The position numbers were made by a program, and so were the translations under genes. The notes under the pieces were generated by a model. That model had not been told where the DNA came from, did not search any database, and saw only the letters and a program-made list of their open reading frames with translations. A stretch of DNA of 64,000 bases. It comes from Prolixibacteraceae bacterium. GTDB lineage: Bacteria > Bacteroidota > Bacteroidia > Bacteroidales > Prolixibacteraceae. The stretch is from positions 62,001 through 126,000 of the forward strand of contig DOAQ01000046.1 in assembly GCA_003506435.1 (NCBI GenBank). The letters are read 5' to 3'. Position 1 is the stretch's first letter. Every line of letters begins with the position of its first letter. Shown piece after piece: positions 35,688-45,478 of this stretch.

Positions 35688-38600
35688 TCAATTCTCATCA
35701 AAGAATCCCATTCCGTCGAGCATCCCGATCAGCTTAATGGAATAGTCGTCGGCAGCCAGCGGCCAGCGAATACCATTCTTGTAAAGCAGCGTAGTGGTGA
35801 AATCGTTTTCATCGGGAACTTCAACGAAGCTCTCCCCTACTTTGTAATGCAGAAGCCCCGACATGTATTCACCCGTATGCGGGTCCTGCATAGCCTGCTG
35901 AAATGATTCGCTGAAAACCTGATCAGACACCAGCGAAATATCGAACCCGTATTCCTTCATCGCATAAATCACATTGGCCATATTCAACCTGTAATTGTTG
36001 TACGGATGAAGTACCACAATTTCGCGGGGAGCCCGGGAAAGCGAAACAACAGCCATCGCAACATAGTCGATCGGAGATATCTCAACACGTGAAACCAGTT
36101 GACTGAGCGGGAACATTTTCAGCACCTTGTACGATTTTAAAACATTGACAAAGGCATTGCTCCGGAAATTGATCTGGAATTCGCCGTCGGACTGACGCCC
36201 CATCAGGTTACCGACACGCATGATCTTGCCGTCGAGGCCCTCACTGACAGCCCGCAAAATCAGGCACTCCGCTTTGTACTTACTCAGTACATATTTGTTG
36301 TTGATGGTCTGTCCGAAATAAAGTTTTGATTCATTCAGAACGATACCTTTTTCAAGTTTATCGCGTTCCATCAGGCCGCCTGTGCTCCGCGTTGAAACAT
36401 GGATCAGACGTGCCCCTTCGCTTTTGCATAAATCAACCAGGTTGGCAACGCCTTCTACATTGATTTTGTCCAGCTCGTCGCCTGCGGCATAATGTTTAAC
36501 GCTTGCAGCGCAGTTAAATACCGTGCTGATCCCCTTTCCTTTCAACGAACCCAGCATATCGGTGTTCGTAATATCCCCGTCCACCGGGATGATCCTGGTT
36601 TCGAAGAGGTCGTCGAAGGTATCGGAGAAATAGTACATCAACTGGGCTTTTAACCTCCGTTCAGGAGCCAGGGCGCCTTTCGATCTCACCATGCAATACA
36701 GCTTTCCCGTTTCCTTATCGATGAGTTCCTTCAGAACGTGGATGCCCAGATAGCCGGTAGAGCCGGTCAGCAACACATTTCCCAAAGCATAGTCAGGGCA
36801 ATCTCCCCACAAATCTGCTTCGTTCGTTTCAAGAACTTTGTTGATTGTCGTATAATCATACCCCGAAATATCTTCCAGTTGTTCCTCTTCGCCTTTCTCG
36901 CCTTCTGCCGCATGATCAGACAGGAATTTGGCCACGGCCTGCGGGGTCTTCAGTTTAAAAAGATCGCCATACTTAATCATATAGCCGAGGTTGATGATCC
37001 GGATGATCGCTTTAATGGCAGATATCGATGTGCCGCCGATCTCGAAAAAACTATCCAGAATCCCTACTTTTTCTATTTTCAGAATATCGGAATAGATCCG
37101 GCAAATGCTTTCTTCAACGTCACTGGTCGGAGCAATATACTCCACAGCGCGCGCAACTTCCGGCATCGGAAGGGCTTTCCGGTTGACTTTGCCGTTGTTC
37201 GTAAACGGGAATTTATCCATCTGTACCATGGCTGTCGGAACCATAAATTCTGTCAGGCTCGTTCGCAGATGATTTGTTAAAGCTTCCGTATCAATTTTGG
37301 TTTTTGCTGTAAAATAACCGCAAAGATGCTGCACCCCGCCAATTTCTTTTACATCCACCACTGCCGCTGAAATACCTTCAAAATTGCTCATAGCATTCTC
37401 GATTTCCCCAAGCTCAATTCGCAGACCGCGCAGCTTCACCTGGTTATCCAGACGGCTGAAATATTCAATTTCTCCGGCCTTGTTATACCGGGCAAGGTCG
37501 CCGGTGCGATAAAGTTTCTGTCCTCTCCATTCCACAAATTTTTCCCGGTTCAGATCATCCCGGTTCAGGTACCCCCGGCCAACTCCTTCGCCGCCAATAC
37601 ACAACTCACCGGCTACGCCAACAGGAAGAAGTTGCAGGTTATGGTCCATGATGTAATTCGCGACATTACCCAGCGAGGAACCGATCACCGAACTGTTGTA
37701 ATCACTCTCGATACTGTAAAAAGTAGAACAAATTGTGCATTCTGTGGGGCCATACAGGTTATAGAACCGGTACGGCGGTTTTTTGGTCGGAATAAGGCGT
37801 TCGCCGCCAACAGAAAGAAGCCGCAGCGAATGATTTTCAATATCCTCGGCAAACTGTCTGCCGATCTGGGTGGTCATAAAAGCAAAGGTAATTTCGTTCT
37901 CTTCCATATATTGGTTCATCCTCAGAAGATCCATCCGCATGTACGACGGAAGAATGTACACCGACGCTCCGGTGGTAATCATCGGGTAGATATCGATCAT
38001 GTGCGCATCGAATGCAAAGTTGGCATACGCAACACTTCTGTCCTGAGATGTTATACCCGTTTCTTTTACAAACCAGTTGCAGAAGTTGACAATATTTCGT
38101 TGCTCCAAAATACAGCCTTTCGGCGTTCCGGTCGAACCGGAGGTGTAAAGCAGGATAAACGTGTCTTCCGGCGACGGTTTCGGCAGGATTATTTCATCAT
38201 CTGTTTCAAGAGCCTGAATTTCCTCGCGAATAACCACCTTTCCTTCAAAGCCGGGAAGAGAAGTCGCCACCCGTAAACCTTCGGAAAGAATGTGCACTAC
38301 CCCGGCGTCTTTTACCATAAAACTCAAGCGGTCGGAAGGCATTGAATAATCCAGCGGCATGTATGCGCCACCTGCTTTCATTATCGCCAAAGGATAAACC
38401 ACCATGTATTCGCTCCGGTCGATCATCACCCCGACGACTTTTTCACGCTGTACACCCAGCGAACAGAGCTTTTTCGCAATTTTATCGGTGACCTGGTCCA
38501 GCTCACGGTAAGTCAGCTTCCGGTCTTCAAAGACTACGGCGATATTGTCGGGAGTTTTTTGTACCTGTTGACTGAACAGGTCAACCAGCGTAAGGGTGCG

Positions 38601-41600
38601 GTCGTGTTCCATACTCTTTCCGGTTGAAACCTTTAGTACTTCCGCTTCCTGTTCTTTGGAGACCAGACTGATTTCAGAAACAGCCGTATCCGCGTTTTTC
38701 GACATCCGATCGGCAGTTGCAGCAAATGTGTCAGCAAACCGCTTTATTTCCTGTTCGTGATACAGTGTATTATCGAATTCCACAGTCAGGGTATATCCGC
38801 CTTCATCGGGAAATATAACTGCACTGAGCGGAAATTTGACCGTGTTCAGATTGAGGAAATTTACCTGGGCACATTCATCTCCGAGATACAGGTTCCGGTC
38901 AATTCCCCCTTCGTATGCAAAATTAATCTGCGGTACAATACCATATTTTTCAGCCATTTTGGTAAACGGAAAGATTTCGTTTTCCATCGTGGCGAATATC
39001 TGGTCCTGAATATTTTTAGCCAATTCGAATACGCTCTGGTTTTTCATGCTGATCACCGCTGGCAGGGTTTTGACAAACATCCCCATCAGGTTCGAAAGTT
39101 TATTCTCTGCGCGGCCGCTGGATACGGTAGTGACAGCAATCTGATCTTCCCGGGTATAGCGGTTGACCAGCAGGCTCAAAACAGAAAGAAAAAAGTTGCT
39201 CTCGGTAATGGCATGCTGACGGCAAAATTCCCCGATCGTACCGGTTGGAATGAAAACTTTTGCATCGATTGCCGTTCCTGTATTCGGTTCCTGTACGGAC
39301 GACGGGAATACAGTCATTAACGTACTGCCCAGCAGCTTGTCGAAATAAACTTCTGCCTCTGAATATTTTTCCGACCGGACGAGGGATTGTTCCTCCAGCG
39401 CCCTGTCGAAAGTGGTAAATTCTTCCGGAGCAATGGACTTGCCTTCAAATGCTTCTTTCAGGTCATTCAGAAAGACTCCCATCGAACTGCCGTCGAAGAT
39501 GATATGATGAATATCAAAAAGAAGGTACGTGTAACATTCTGTCTGATAAATTTCAAAACGGTAAAGGGTATCGCCAAAGAGGTTGAAAGGCCGGACAAAT
39601 GCCGACAGCATCGACTCCATCTTCTCTTCCGCAATTGTATCCGTAAAAATTTCCACCGGCAGGTTATCCCTTCGCAACTGCACAATTTCGCCATTTTCGA
39701 TGGCCAGGGTGGTTTTCAGATACGAATGGGCATCAACCACTGCGACCACTGCACCTTTCAGCTTTTTAATATCCACTTTGGCAGAGAAGCGCAGGGAAGC
39801 AGCAATGTTGTATTGCAGCGCATCCCGGTCTTTTTCCCAATCGTAGTAAAGCCCCATCTGGCTTTCGGTTAACGGGTAATAGTTCCTTTTCCCGTACGCC
39901 GATACCGGTTGGGCAGCATCTGATTTTTCCACTTGTCCGGCAACCACTGCTATCAACTGAATGGTTTTGAGCTTCAGTATATCTTTTGTCTGAACGACCA
40001 GTCCAATCTTTTTCTGAATCGCAACAGAAAATTTTATGGCAAGGATGGACGTCATACCAAGCGAAAAAAGATTGGTATTGATGCCAAAGTCTTTTGTCTT
40101 CAGCATTTCCGAAATGATATCGAATAACTGTTGTTCTAGCGGGGTTTTGGGCGCAATAATTTTCTCTGTTCCGACCTGAGGAACCGGCAATAGTTTCCGG
40201 TTAACCTTTCCGTTGTTTGTTAACGGGAACTTTTCCATTTGGATCAGCATGTTTGGAATCATAAATTCCGTCAGGCTCGTTCGCAGATGATTTGTTAAAA
40301 CTTCCGTATCAATTTTGGTTTTTGCTGTAAAATAACCACAGAGGTGCTGCACCCCGCCAATTTCTTTTACATCCACCACAGCCGCTGAAATACCCTCATA
40401 CGTGCTCATAGCATTCTCGATTTCCCCAAGCTCAATTCGCAGGCCGCGCAGCTTCACCTGGTTATCCAGACGGCTGAAATATTCAATTTCTCCGGCCTTG
40501 TTATACCGGGCAAGGTCGCCGGTGCGATAAAGTTTCTGTCCTCTCCATTCCACAAATTTTTCCCGGTTCAGATCATCCCGGTTCAGGTACCCCCGGCCAA
40601 CCCCTTCGCCGCCAATACACAACTCACCGGCCACACCAACAGGAAGAAGTTGCAGGTTATGGTCCATAATGTAGTTCGTGACATTACCCAGCGAAGAACC
40701 GATCACCGAACTGTTGTAATCACTCTCGATGTTATAGAAAGTAGAGCAGATAGTACATTCGGTTGGGCCGTAAATATTATAAAAACCATACGGCGGTTTT
40801 TTGGTCGGAATAAGGCGTTCGCCGCCAACAGACAGAAGCCGCAGCGAATGATTTTCAATATCTTCGGCAAACTGCCGGCCGATCTGGGTGGTCATAAAGG
40901 CAATGGTCAACCCGTTCTCTTCCATATATTGGTTCATCCTCAGAAGATCCATCCGCATGTACGACGGAAGAATATAAACCGAAGCGCCGGTGGCAATCAT
41001 CGGATAGATATCGATCATGTGCGCATCGAATGCAAAGTTGGCATAAGCAACGCTCCGGTCCTCGGGTGTTATACCCGCTTCTTTTACAAACCAGTTGCAG
41101 AAATTGACAATATTCCGTTGCTCCAAAATACAGCCTTTCGGCGTTCCGGTAGAGCCGGAGGTGTATAGCAAAACATACATATCTTCCGGAGACGGCTTCG
41201 GCAGTACAATTTCATTATGGATATTAAAAGCGGAAATTTCTTCCCGGTTGATGACGATCCCATCATATCCGGGAAGGCAATCGGCCACCCGCGAACCTTC
41301 GGAAAGAATATGTCCGGCCCCGGCGTCTTTTACCATAAAATTCAACCGGTCGGAAGGCATTGAATAATCCAGCGGCATGTATGCGCCGCCTGCTTTCATA
41401 ATGGACAGCGGATAAATTACCATGCATTCGCTCCGGTCGATCATCACCCCGACGACCTTTTCACGTTGTACGCCCAGCGAGCACAGCTTTTTCGCAATTT
41501 TATCGGTAATCTGATCCAGCTCGCGGTAGGTCAGCTTCCGGTCTTCAAAAACGACGGCAATATTATCGGGAGTTTTTTGTACCTGTTCCCTGAACAGGTC

Positions 41601-42917
41601 AACCAGCGTGAGGGAACGGTCGTGTTCCAGTTTTTCCCCGGCAGATATTTTAAGTATTTTGGCTTCCTCTTCTCCTGAAAGAATGGAAACATCCCTGCAA
41701 TTCCGGTTCTGATCTGCCATCATATTCAGCACCGTATTTTTGATAGCAGAGGCAAAGGTCTTCATGTATTCCCGTTCATAGAGGCTGTCGTTGTATTCGC
41801 AACGAATCTCGTAATCATCATGAAACTGAAATATGTATATATTCAGGCTGTCGAAAGTTTTACCTGGTCGCAGATATTCATTATTAACCAGTTGACCATC
41901 CATTTCGAAATACTCCAAAAATCCTTTCTGGAAGGTATACATGATTTCCATGGATGCGCCAAATTTCTTCACCATTTCAGAAAACGGATAAACCTGCTTA
42001 CCCCAAAGTTCTTTCAGGTCGGTTCGGATGGTCGCAAGATAATCGCATACTTTTTGATCCGGGGCCACTTTCATGGTTACAGGCAGTGTTTTGACAAACA
42101 TTCCCGTATCATTGCTCAAACGCTCTTCGATACGGCCGTGATGCGCTGTACAGAAGGCAATATCCTGTTCCCTGGTATAACGGTTCAGACAAATGCCAAG
42201 CGCACCGGCAAACAGGTTGTTCGGCGAAATATCCAGTTGGGTACAAAAATCATTGACCAGGCTCAAATCAATGTATTCTGAAATACGCTGCATGTAACCC
42301 ACTTCCTGCTCCTTATTATTTATCGTCGGAACCTTCGTCATTGCAATGCCGCTCAGCCTCTTTTCAAAATACGCCTCAGCCTCCAAATATTCAGCATTTC
42401 CGGTCCGGGAGCATTCCAACCCGGCATAATCACACACGGTAAAACTTTCCTTTGTCAATTCTTCGCCATTGTATGCACGCACAAGGTCTCTGTTAAAAAT
42501 CCCGACCGAAGCGCCGTCGAAGATGATATGATGAATATCAACAAGCGCATACAACTTTTTTTCGGTTTTGTACAATTCAATACGGTAAAGCGCAGATCCT
42601 GTTAAATCGAACGGACAGACAAAACCGGAGATAATGTCTTTCATCCCGGACTCATCTACAGTTCGCAGAGTGATTTGCACCGGTTCATCTTCATTGAAAT
42701 ATTGTACTACCTCATCTCCTTCCATCCTGATTCTTACATTTAAACCCGGATGAGCAGCGAATACCTTTTCAAAAGCTTTTCGAAGCCTCTCCTCGTCGGT
42801 TGTCACAGGAAAGTCGTACAGAAAGGCCATATTGTACTGGGTCAGCGATTTGTCTTTCTCCCATTCATAATAAATGCCAGTTTGACTGCTCGACAAAGGG
42901 TATGATTTCGGTTTCAT
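35688..42917 (-). CDS. Dimodular nonribosomal peptide synthetase with terminal reductase (C-A-T-C-A-T-R)
   Basis: 2409 residues. Module 1: condensation (about 1-430, HHIIFDG near 130), adenylation (434-905, YTSGSTGTPKG near 589, YRTGDLAR), carrier (LGMTSILAI, Ser near 953). Module 2: condensation (1010-1440, HHIIFDG near 1140), adenylation (1442-1912), carrier (GGTSISAI near 1962). A thioester reductase follows from 2050 (LTGSTGYLG; Y-x3-K in KYVLSKYK) and replaces a thioesterase, so release is reductive. All core motifs look intact. By eye the two pocket codes differ at one place: DAIFLVIICK and DAIFLVLICK. The amino acids cannot be named safely. A PPTase gene lies 10 bases upstream. The leading C domain suggests an acylated start. 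Confidence 0.95.
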   Translation of the reverse strand: MKPKSYPLSSSQTGIYYEWEKDKSLTQYNMAFLYDFPVTTDEERLRKAFEKVFAAHPGLNVRIRMEGDEVVQYFNEDEPVQITLRTVDESGMKDIISGFVCPFDLTGSALYRIELYKTEKKLYALVDIHHIIFDGASVGIFNRDLVRAYNGEELTKESFTVCDYAGLECSRTGNAEYLEAEAYFEKRLSGIAMTKVPTINNKEQEVGYMQRISEYIDLSLVNDFCTQLDISPNNLFAGALGICLNRYTREQDIAFCTAHHGRIEERLSNDTGMFVKTLPVTMKVAPDQKVCDYLATIRTDLKELWGKQVYPFSEMVKKFGASMEIMYTFQKGFLEYFEMDGQLVNNEYLRPGKTFDSLNIYIFQFHDDYEIRCEYNDSLYEREYMKTFASAIKNTVLNMMADQNRNCRDVSILSGEEEAKILKISAGEKLEHDRSLTLVDLFREQVQKTPDNIAVVFEDRKLTYRELDQITDKIAKKLCSLGVQREKVVGVMIDRSECMVIYPLSIMKAGGAYMPLDYSMPSDRLNFMVKDAGAGHILSEGSRVADCLPGYDGIVINREEISAFNIHNEIVLPKPSPEDMYVLLYTSGSTGTPKGCILEQRNIVNFCNWFVKEAGITPEDRSVAYANFAFDAHMIDIYPMIATGASVYILPSYMRMDLLRMNQYMEENGLTIAFMTTQIGRQFAEDIENHSLRLLSVGGERLIPTKKPPYGFYNIYGPTECTICSTFYNIESDYNSSVIGSSLGNVTNYIMDHNLQLLPVGVAGELCIGGEGVGRGYLNRDDLNREKFVEWRGQKLYRTGDLARYNKAGEIEYFSRLDNQVKLRGLRIELGEIENAMSTYEGISAAVVDVKEIGGVQHLCGYFTAKTKIDTEVLTNHLRTSLTEFMIPNMLIQMEKFPLTNNGKVNRKLLPVPQVGTEKIIAPKTPLEQQLFDIISEMLKTKDFGINTNLFSLGMTSILAIKFSVAIQKKIGLVVQTKDILKLKTIQLIAVVAGQVEKSDAAQPVSAYGKRNYYPLTESQMGLYYDWEKDRDALQYNIAASLRFSAKVDIKKLKGAVVAVVDAHSYLKTTLAIENGEIVQLRRDNLPVEIFTDTIAEEKMESMLSAFVRPFNLFGDTLYRFEIYQTECYTYLLFDIHHIIFDGSSMGVFLNDLKEAFEGKSIAPEEFTTFDRALEEQSLVRSEKYSEAEVYFDKLLGSTLMTVFPSSVQEPNTGTAIDAKVFIPTGTIGEFCRQHAITESNFFLSVLSLLVNRYTREDQIAVTTVSSGRAENKLSNLMGMFVKTLPAVISMKNQSVFELAKNIQDQIFATMENEIFPFTKMAEKYGIVPQINFAYEGGIDRNLYLGDECAQVNFLNLNTVKFPLSAVIFPDEGGYTLTVEFDNTLYHEQEIKRFADTFAATADRMSKNADTAVSEISLVSKEQEAEVLKVSTGKSMEHDRTLTLVDLFSQQVQKTPDNIAVVFEDRKLTYRELDQVTDKIAKKLCSLGVQREKVVGVMIDRSEYMVVYPLAIMKAGGAYMPLDYSMPSDRLSFMVKDAGVVHILSEGLRVATSLPGFEGKVVIREEIQALETDDEIILPKPSPEDTFILLYTSGSTGTPKGCILEQRNIVNFCNWFVKETGITSQDRSVAYANFAFDAHMIDIYPMITTGASVYILPSYMRMDLLRMNQYMEENEITFAFMTTQIGRQFAEDIENHSLRLLSVGGERLIPTKKPPYRFYNLYGPTECTICSTFYSIESDYNSSVIGSSLGNVANYIMDHNLQLLPVGVAGELCIGGEGVGRGYLNRDDLNREKFVEWRGQKLYRTGDLARYNKAGEIEYFSRLDNQVKLRGLRIELGEIENAMSNFEGISAAVVDVKEIGGVQHLCGYFTAKTKIDTEALTNHLRTSLTEFMVPTAMVQMDKFPFTNNGKVNRKALPMPEVARAVEYIAPTSDVEESICRIYSDILKIEKVGILDSFFEIGGTSISAIKAIIRIINLGYMIKYGDLFKLKTPQAVAKFLSDHAAEGEKGEEEQLEDISGYDYTTINKVLETNEADLWGDCPDYALGNVLLTGSTGYLGIHVLKELIDKETGKLYCMVRSKGALAPERRLKAQLMYYFSDTFDDLFETRIIPVDGDITNTDMLGSLKGKGISTVFNCAASVKHYAAGDELDKINVEGVANLVDLCKSEGARLIHVSTRSTGGLMERDKLEKGIVLNESKLYFGQTINNKYVLSKYKAECLILRAVSEGLDGKIMRVGNLMGRQSDGEFQINFRSNAFVNVLKSYKVLKMFPLSQLVSRVEISPIDYVAMAVVSLSRAPREIVVLHPYNNYRLNMANVIYAMKEYGFDISLVSDQVFSESFQQAMQDPHTGEYMSGLLHYKVGESFVEVPDENDFTTTLLYKNGIRWPLAADDYSIKLIGMLDGMGFFDEN

Positions 42918-42927
42918 AAGATTGGTT

Positions 42928-43533
42928 TTATTGATTTCTTTTGCAGACTGAAATATAGAAATTTTCCACCGGATGATAATCGGTGATTAGTTGAAAATCT
43001 AAGTTTTGAGTGTAAGGCAAATTGCCTGTTTTGATTTCTCTCGGGTCACAGTCGATGCCGGTACCGAGCCACTTTACAATGCTCTCTTTTTGTGTCCAAA
43101 GCATGGTAAACCTTCTGGCCCGTTGAGTCAAATCGGATGAAGCGGTTACCCATTGGTATTCCTCATCATTGCAAATCGCGGTTGCCAGTTCGTCGTCGTA
43201 TTCACCGACTGTTTCAATATCAACACCGACCTCCCTGTCGGAAAGAAAACATACTACTGCGTCGCGGCAATGGCTTATATTGAAATAACTATCCGGATAG
43301 TTTACAAGAAAAGGTTTTCCATTGGAATGATAGCCGAACTCCGGCAAGTCTTTAAACAATCCCTCATTTTTCAGGGCATATACCAGCAGAAGGTAAGCCA
43401 CGGCAGAAAGTTTCCTGTCGGAAGGATAGCGATAACTCATCATCTGATCCAGCCTCCATTTGGGCAAAAAGCACTTGCATGTATCTATAAAATCATCAGG
43501 TAAACGGTTGACCCCAGTAAATATATATAGCAT
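42928..43533 (-). CDS. Sfp-type 4'-phosphopantetheinyl transferase
   Basis: A 201-residue PPTase that moves phosphopantetheine from CoA to carrier-domain serines. The family motifs are seen: FNISHCRDAVVCFLS near residue 84, VGVDIE (102-107, with the metal-binding Asp) and WTQKESIVKWLG (KE at 149-150). The gene ends 10 bases before the NRPS start and runs the same way, so it should activate that enzyme's two carriers. About 280 bases upstream to recN hold no gene. Length and motifs fit the Gsp/Sfp class, not AcpS. Confidence 0.94.
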   Translation of the reverse strand: MLYIFTGVNRLPDDFIDTCKCFLPKWRLDQMMSYRYPSDRKLSAVAYLLLVYALKNEGLFKDLPEFGYHSNGKPFLVNYPDSYFNISHCRDAVVCFLSDREVGVDIETVGEYDDELATAICNDEEYQWVTASSDLTQRARRFTMLWTQKESIVKWLGTGIDCDPREIKTGNLPYTQNLDFQLITDYHPVENFYISVCKRNQ

Positions 43534-43814
43534 ATCGGCAACGGGTACTATTTTAAATCTGTTAAAACCCTTCTATATCGCAGATGCAGCGTTTTTCCTT
43601 GTTTATGGGTTGAATGGACCTCACGAATCCGTCCCTTTTCCATTCCTGAAAAACTTCACTAATTTAATATATTTTAATCGCCCTGTTTTTAAATCTTCGT
43701 AAAAAGAAGCTATTCAAAAAACAGATTTCTGTTCCGGATTCGTTCGTCAGCAACCGTAAATTCAGTGAAACAAAATCTACTGAAATATTTCCTGATTTTG
43801 TATCCGGGGAATCT

Positions 43815-45467
43815 TTAGTTTAAAAGCTCTCTTGCTGCTTCCAGTGCGGTTTCCGAGTAGTTTTCGCCGCTCAGCATTTTGGCAAGTTCCACTACCCTTT
43901 CCTGCTGGTCCAGTTTGCGGATAGACGTGTTGGTACGATCGTCTTCATCGTATTTGTACACCAGGTAGTGATGGGTACCACGGGCGGCAATCTGCGGCAG
44001 ATGGGTAATATTGATCACTTGTATCGTTTCTGACAGGCGACTAATAATTTGCCCGGTTTTTATGGCTATTTCGCCCGAAATTCCTGCGTCGATCTCGTCG
44101 AAAATAATAGTAGGAAGCGCCTTCGCATCGGTTACCAGCGTCTTAATGGCCAGCATCAGCCGCGACATTTCCCCTCCCGAAGCAACTTTTGAAATATCTT
44201 CCGGGGGAGAATTTTTATTGGCCGAGAACAAAAAATTTACCTGATCTTTTCCGCTGCCTGTAAAATCATCCAGTTCGGTAAAACGAACCGAAAAGTTGGC
44301 ATTTATAATACCCAGTTCGCGCAACACCGAAACTACTTTTTCGGCAATGGTTCCGGCAACCGCTTTTCTCGCGTCGCGTAGCCGGGCGCATTGTCCGTCC
44401 AACTCGTTCTGAAGCTGCTGCAAGCTGGCTTTCAGTGTTTCAATTTGTCCGTCATACGAACTCACCTGTTGGATTTTCTGATCCAGTTCACGGTATATCT
44501 CAATCAGTTCGGCAACGCTTGTCACCCGGTGTTTTTGCTGAAGTGAATAAATCAGGTCAAGCCGCTGACTCACCAGTTCCAACTTTTCAGGATTATTTCC
44601 TGTTTTTTCTGAAATCGATACCGCTTCCGATGCAATATCTTTCAACTCCAGATAACACGAATTCAGCCGATTGTACAATTCATTGGCCTCACCGAAGTAG
44701 TCTTTGATATGGTTTATCTGGTTGAGCATTTCTTTTATTTTGCTCAAAATATTCAGTTCTTCGCCTTCCAATTCGTGGGCAATCTTCCCGAACGAAACCT
44801 GGATTTCTTCGGCATGATTGAGCATTTCCAGTTCTTCTTCCAACTCGGACTGCTCGTTTTCCTTCAAACGGGCTTCGTCCAGTTGTTTAAACTGAAACTC
44901 ATAATAATCAAGGTCTGTTCTCGATTTCGCAGCCAGTTCTTCCAGTTCTTTCAATTCAGTCTGGATTTTCCGGTAACGCGAATAGTTCTCGGTATATTCA
45001 TTCAGAAGTCCGGCATTAGCGGCTACCAGATCGACCAGTTTCAGTTGAAAATGATTATTTCCCAATTCGAGGTTCTGGTGCTGCGAGTGGATGTCAACCA
45101 ACTGAAGACCCAAGTCGCGAAGTACCTTTACATTAACCGGCGTATCGTTTATAAACGCTCGTGTGGTGCCCGACACAGTGATTTCGCGCCGCATTATAAC
45201 CGTGTCGTCAAAGTCAAGTTCTTCAGTTTCAAAGAAAGATTCAAATCCATATCCCTGCACTGCAAAAGTCCCTTCAACAACACATTTCCTGGTTTTGTCG
45301 CGCAACACGGTGGTATCGGCCCGTTGTCCAAGCATCAGTCCGAGCGCTCCCAGAATAATCGATTTCCCGGCGCCGGTTTCCCCCGTAATGATGTTGAACC
45401 CGCTTTCAAACTGAATATGAAGCGAATCAATTAAGGCATAATTGCTGATGGATATCGACTGTAACAC
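43815..45467 (-). CDS. recN: DNA repair protein RecN
   Basis: A 550-residue SMC-like ATPase for double-strand-break repair. Walker A is TGETGAGKSIILGALGL and the ABC signature lies in SKVASGGEMSRLMLAIK; TIIFDEIDAGISGEIA is Walker B. A coiled coil fills the centre. It is last in the block bamD, rpoZ, coaBC, PorD-like, recN, typical of the phylum. Co-transcription is likely, since the next gene upstream ends 12 bases before its start. Confidence 0.95.
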   Translation of the reverse strand: MLQSISISNYALIDSLHIQFESGFNIITGETGAGKSIILGALGLMLGQRADTTVLRDKTRKCVVEGTFAVQGYGFESFFETEELDFDDTVIMRREITVSGTTRAFINDTPVNVKVLRDLGLQLVDIHSQHQNLELGNNHFQLKLVDLVAANAGLLNEYTENYSRYRKIQTELKELEELAAKSRTDLDYYEFQFKQLDEARLKENEQSELEEELEMLNHAEEIQVSFGKIAHELEGEELNILSKIKEMLNQINHIKDYFGEANELYNRLNSCYLELKDIASEAVSISEKTGNNPEKLELVSQRLDLIYSLQQKHRVTSVAELIEIYRELDQKIQQVSSYDGQIETLKASLQQLQNELDGQCARLRDARKAVAGTIAEKVVSVLRELGIINANFSVRFTELDDFTGSGKDQVNFLFSANKNSPPEDISKVASGGEMSRLMLAIKTLVTDAKALPTIIFDEIDAGISGEIAIKTGQIISRLSETIQVINITHLPQIAARGTHHYLVYKYDEDDRTNTSIRKLDQQERVVELAKMLSGENYSETALEAARELLN

Positions 45468-45478
45468 GGGTAAAACTA

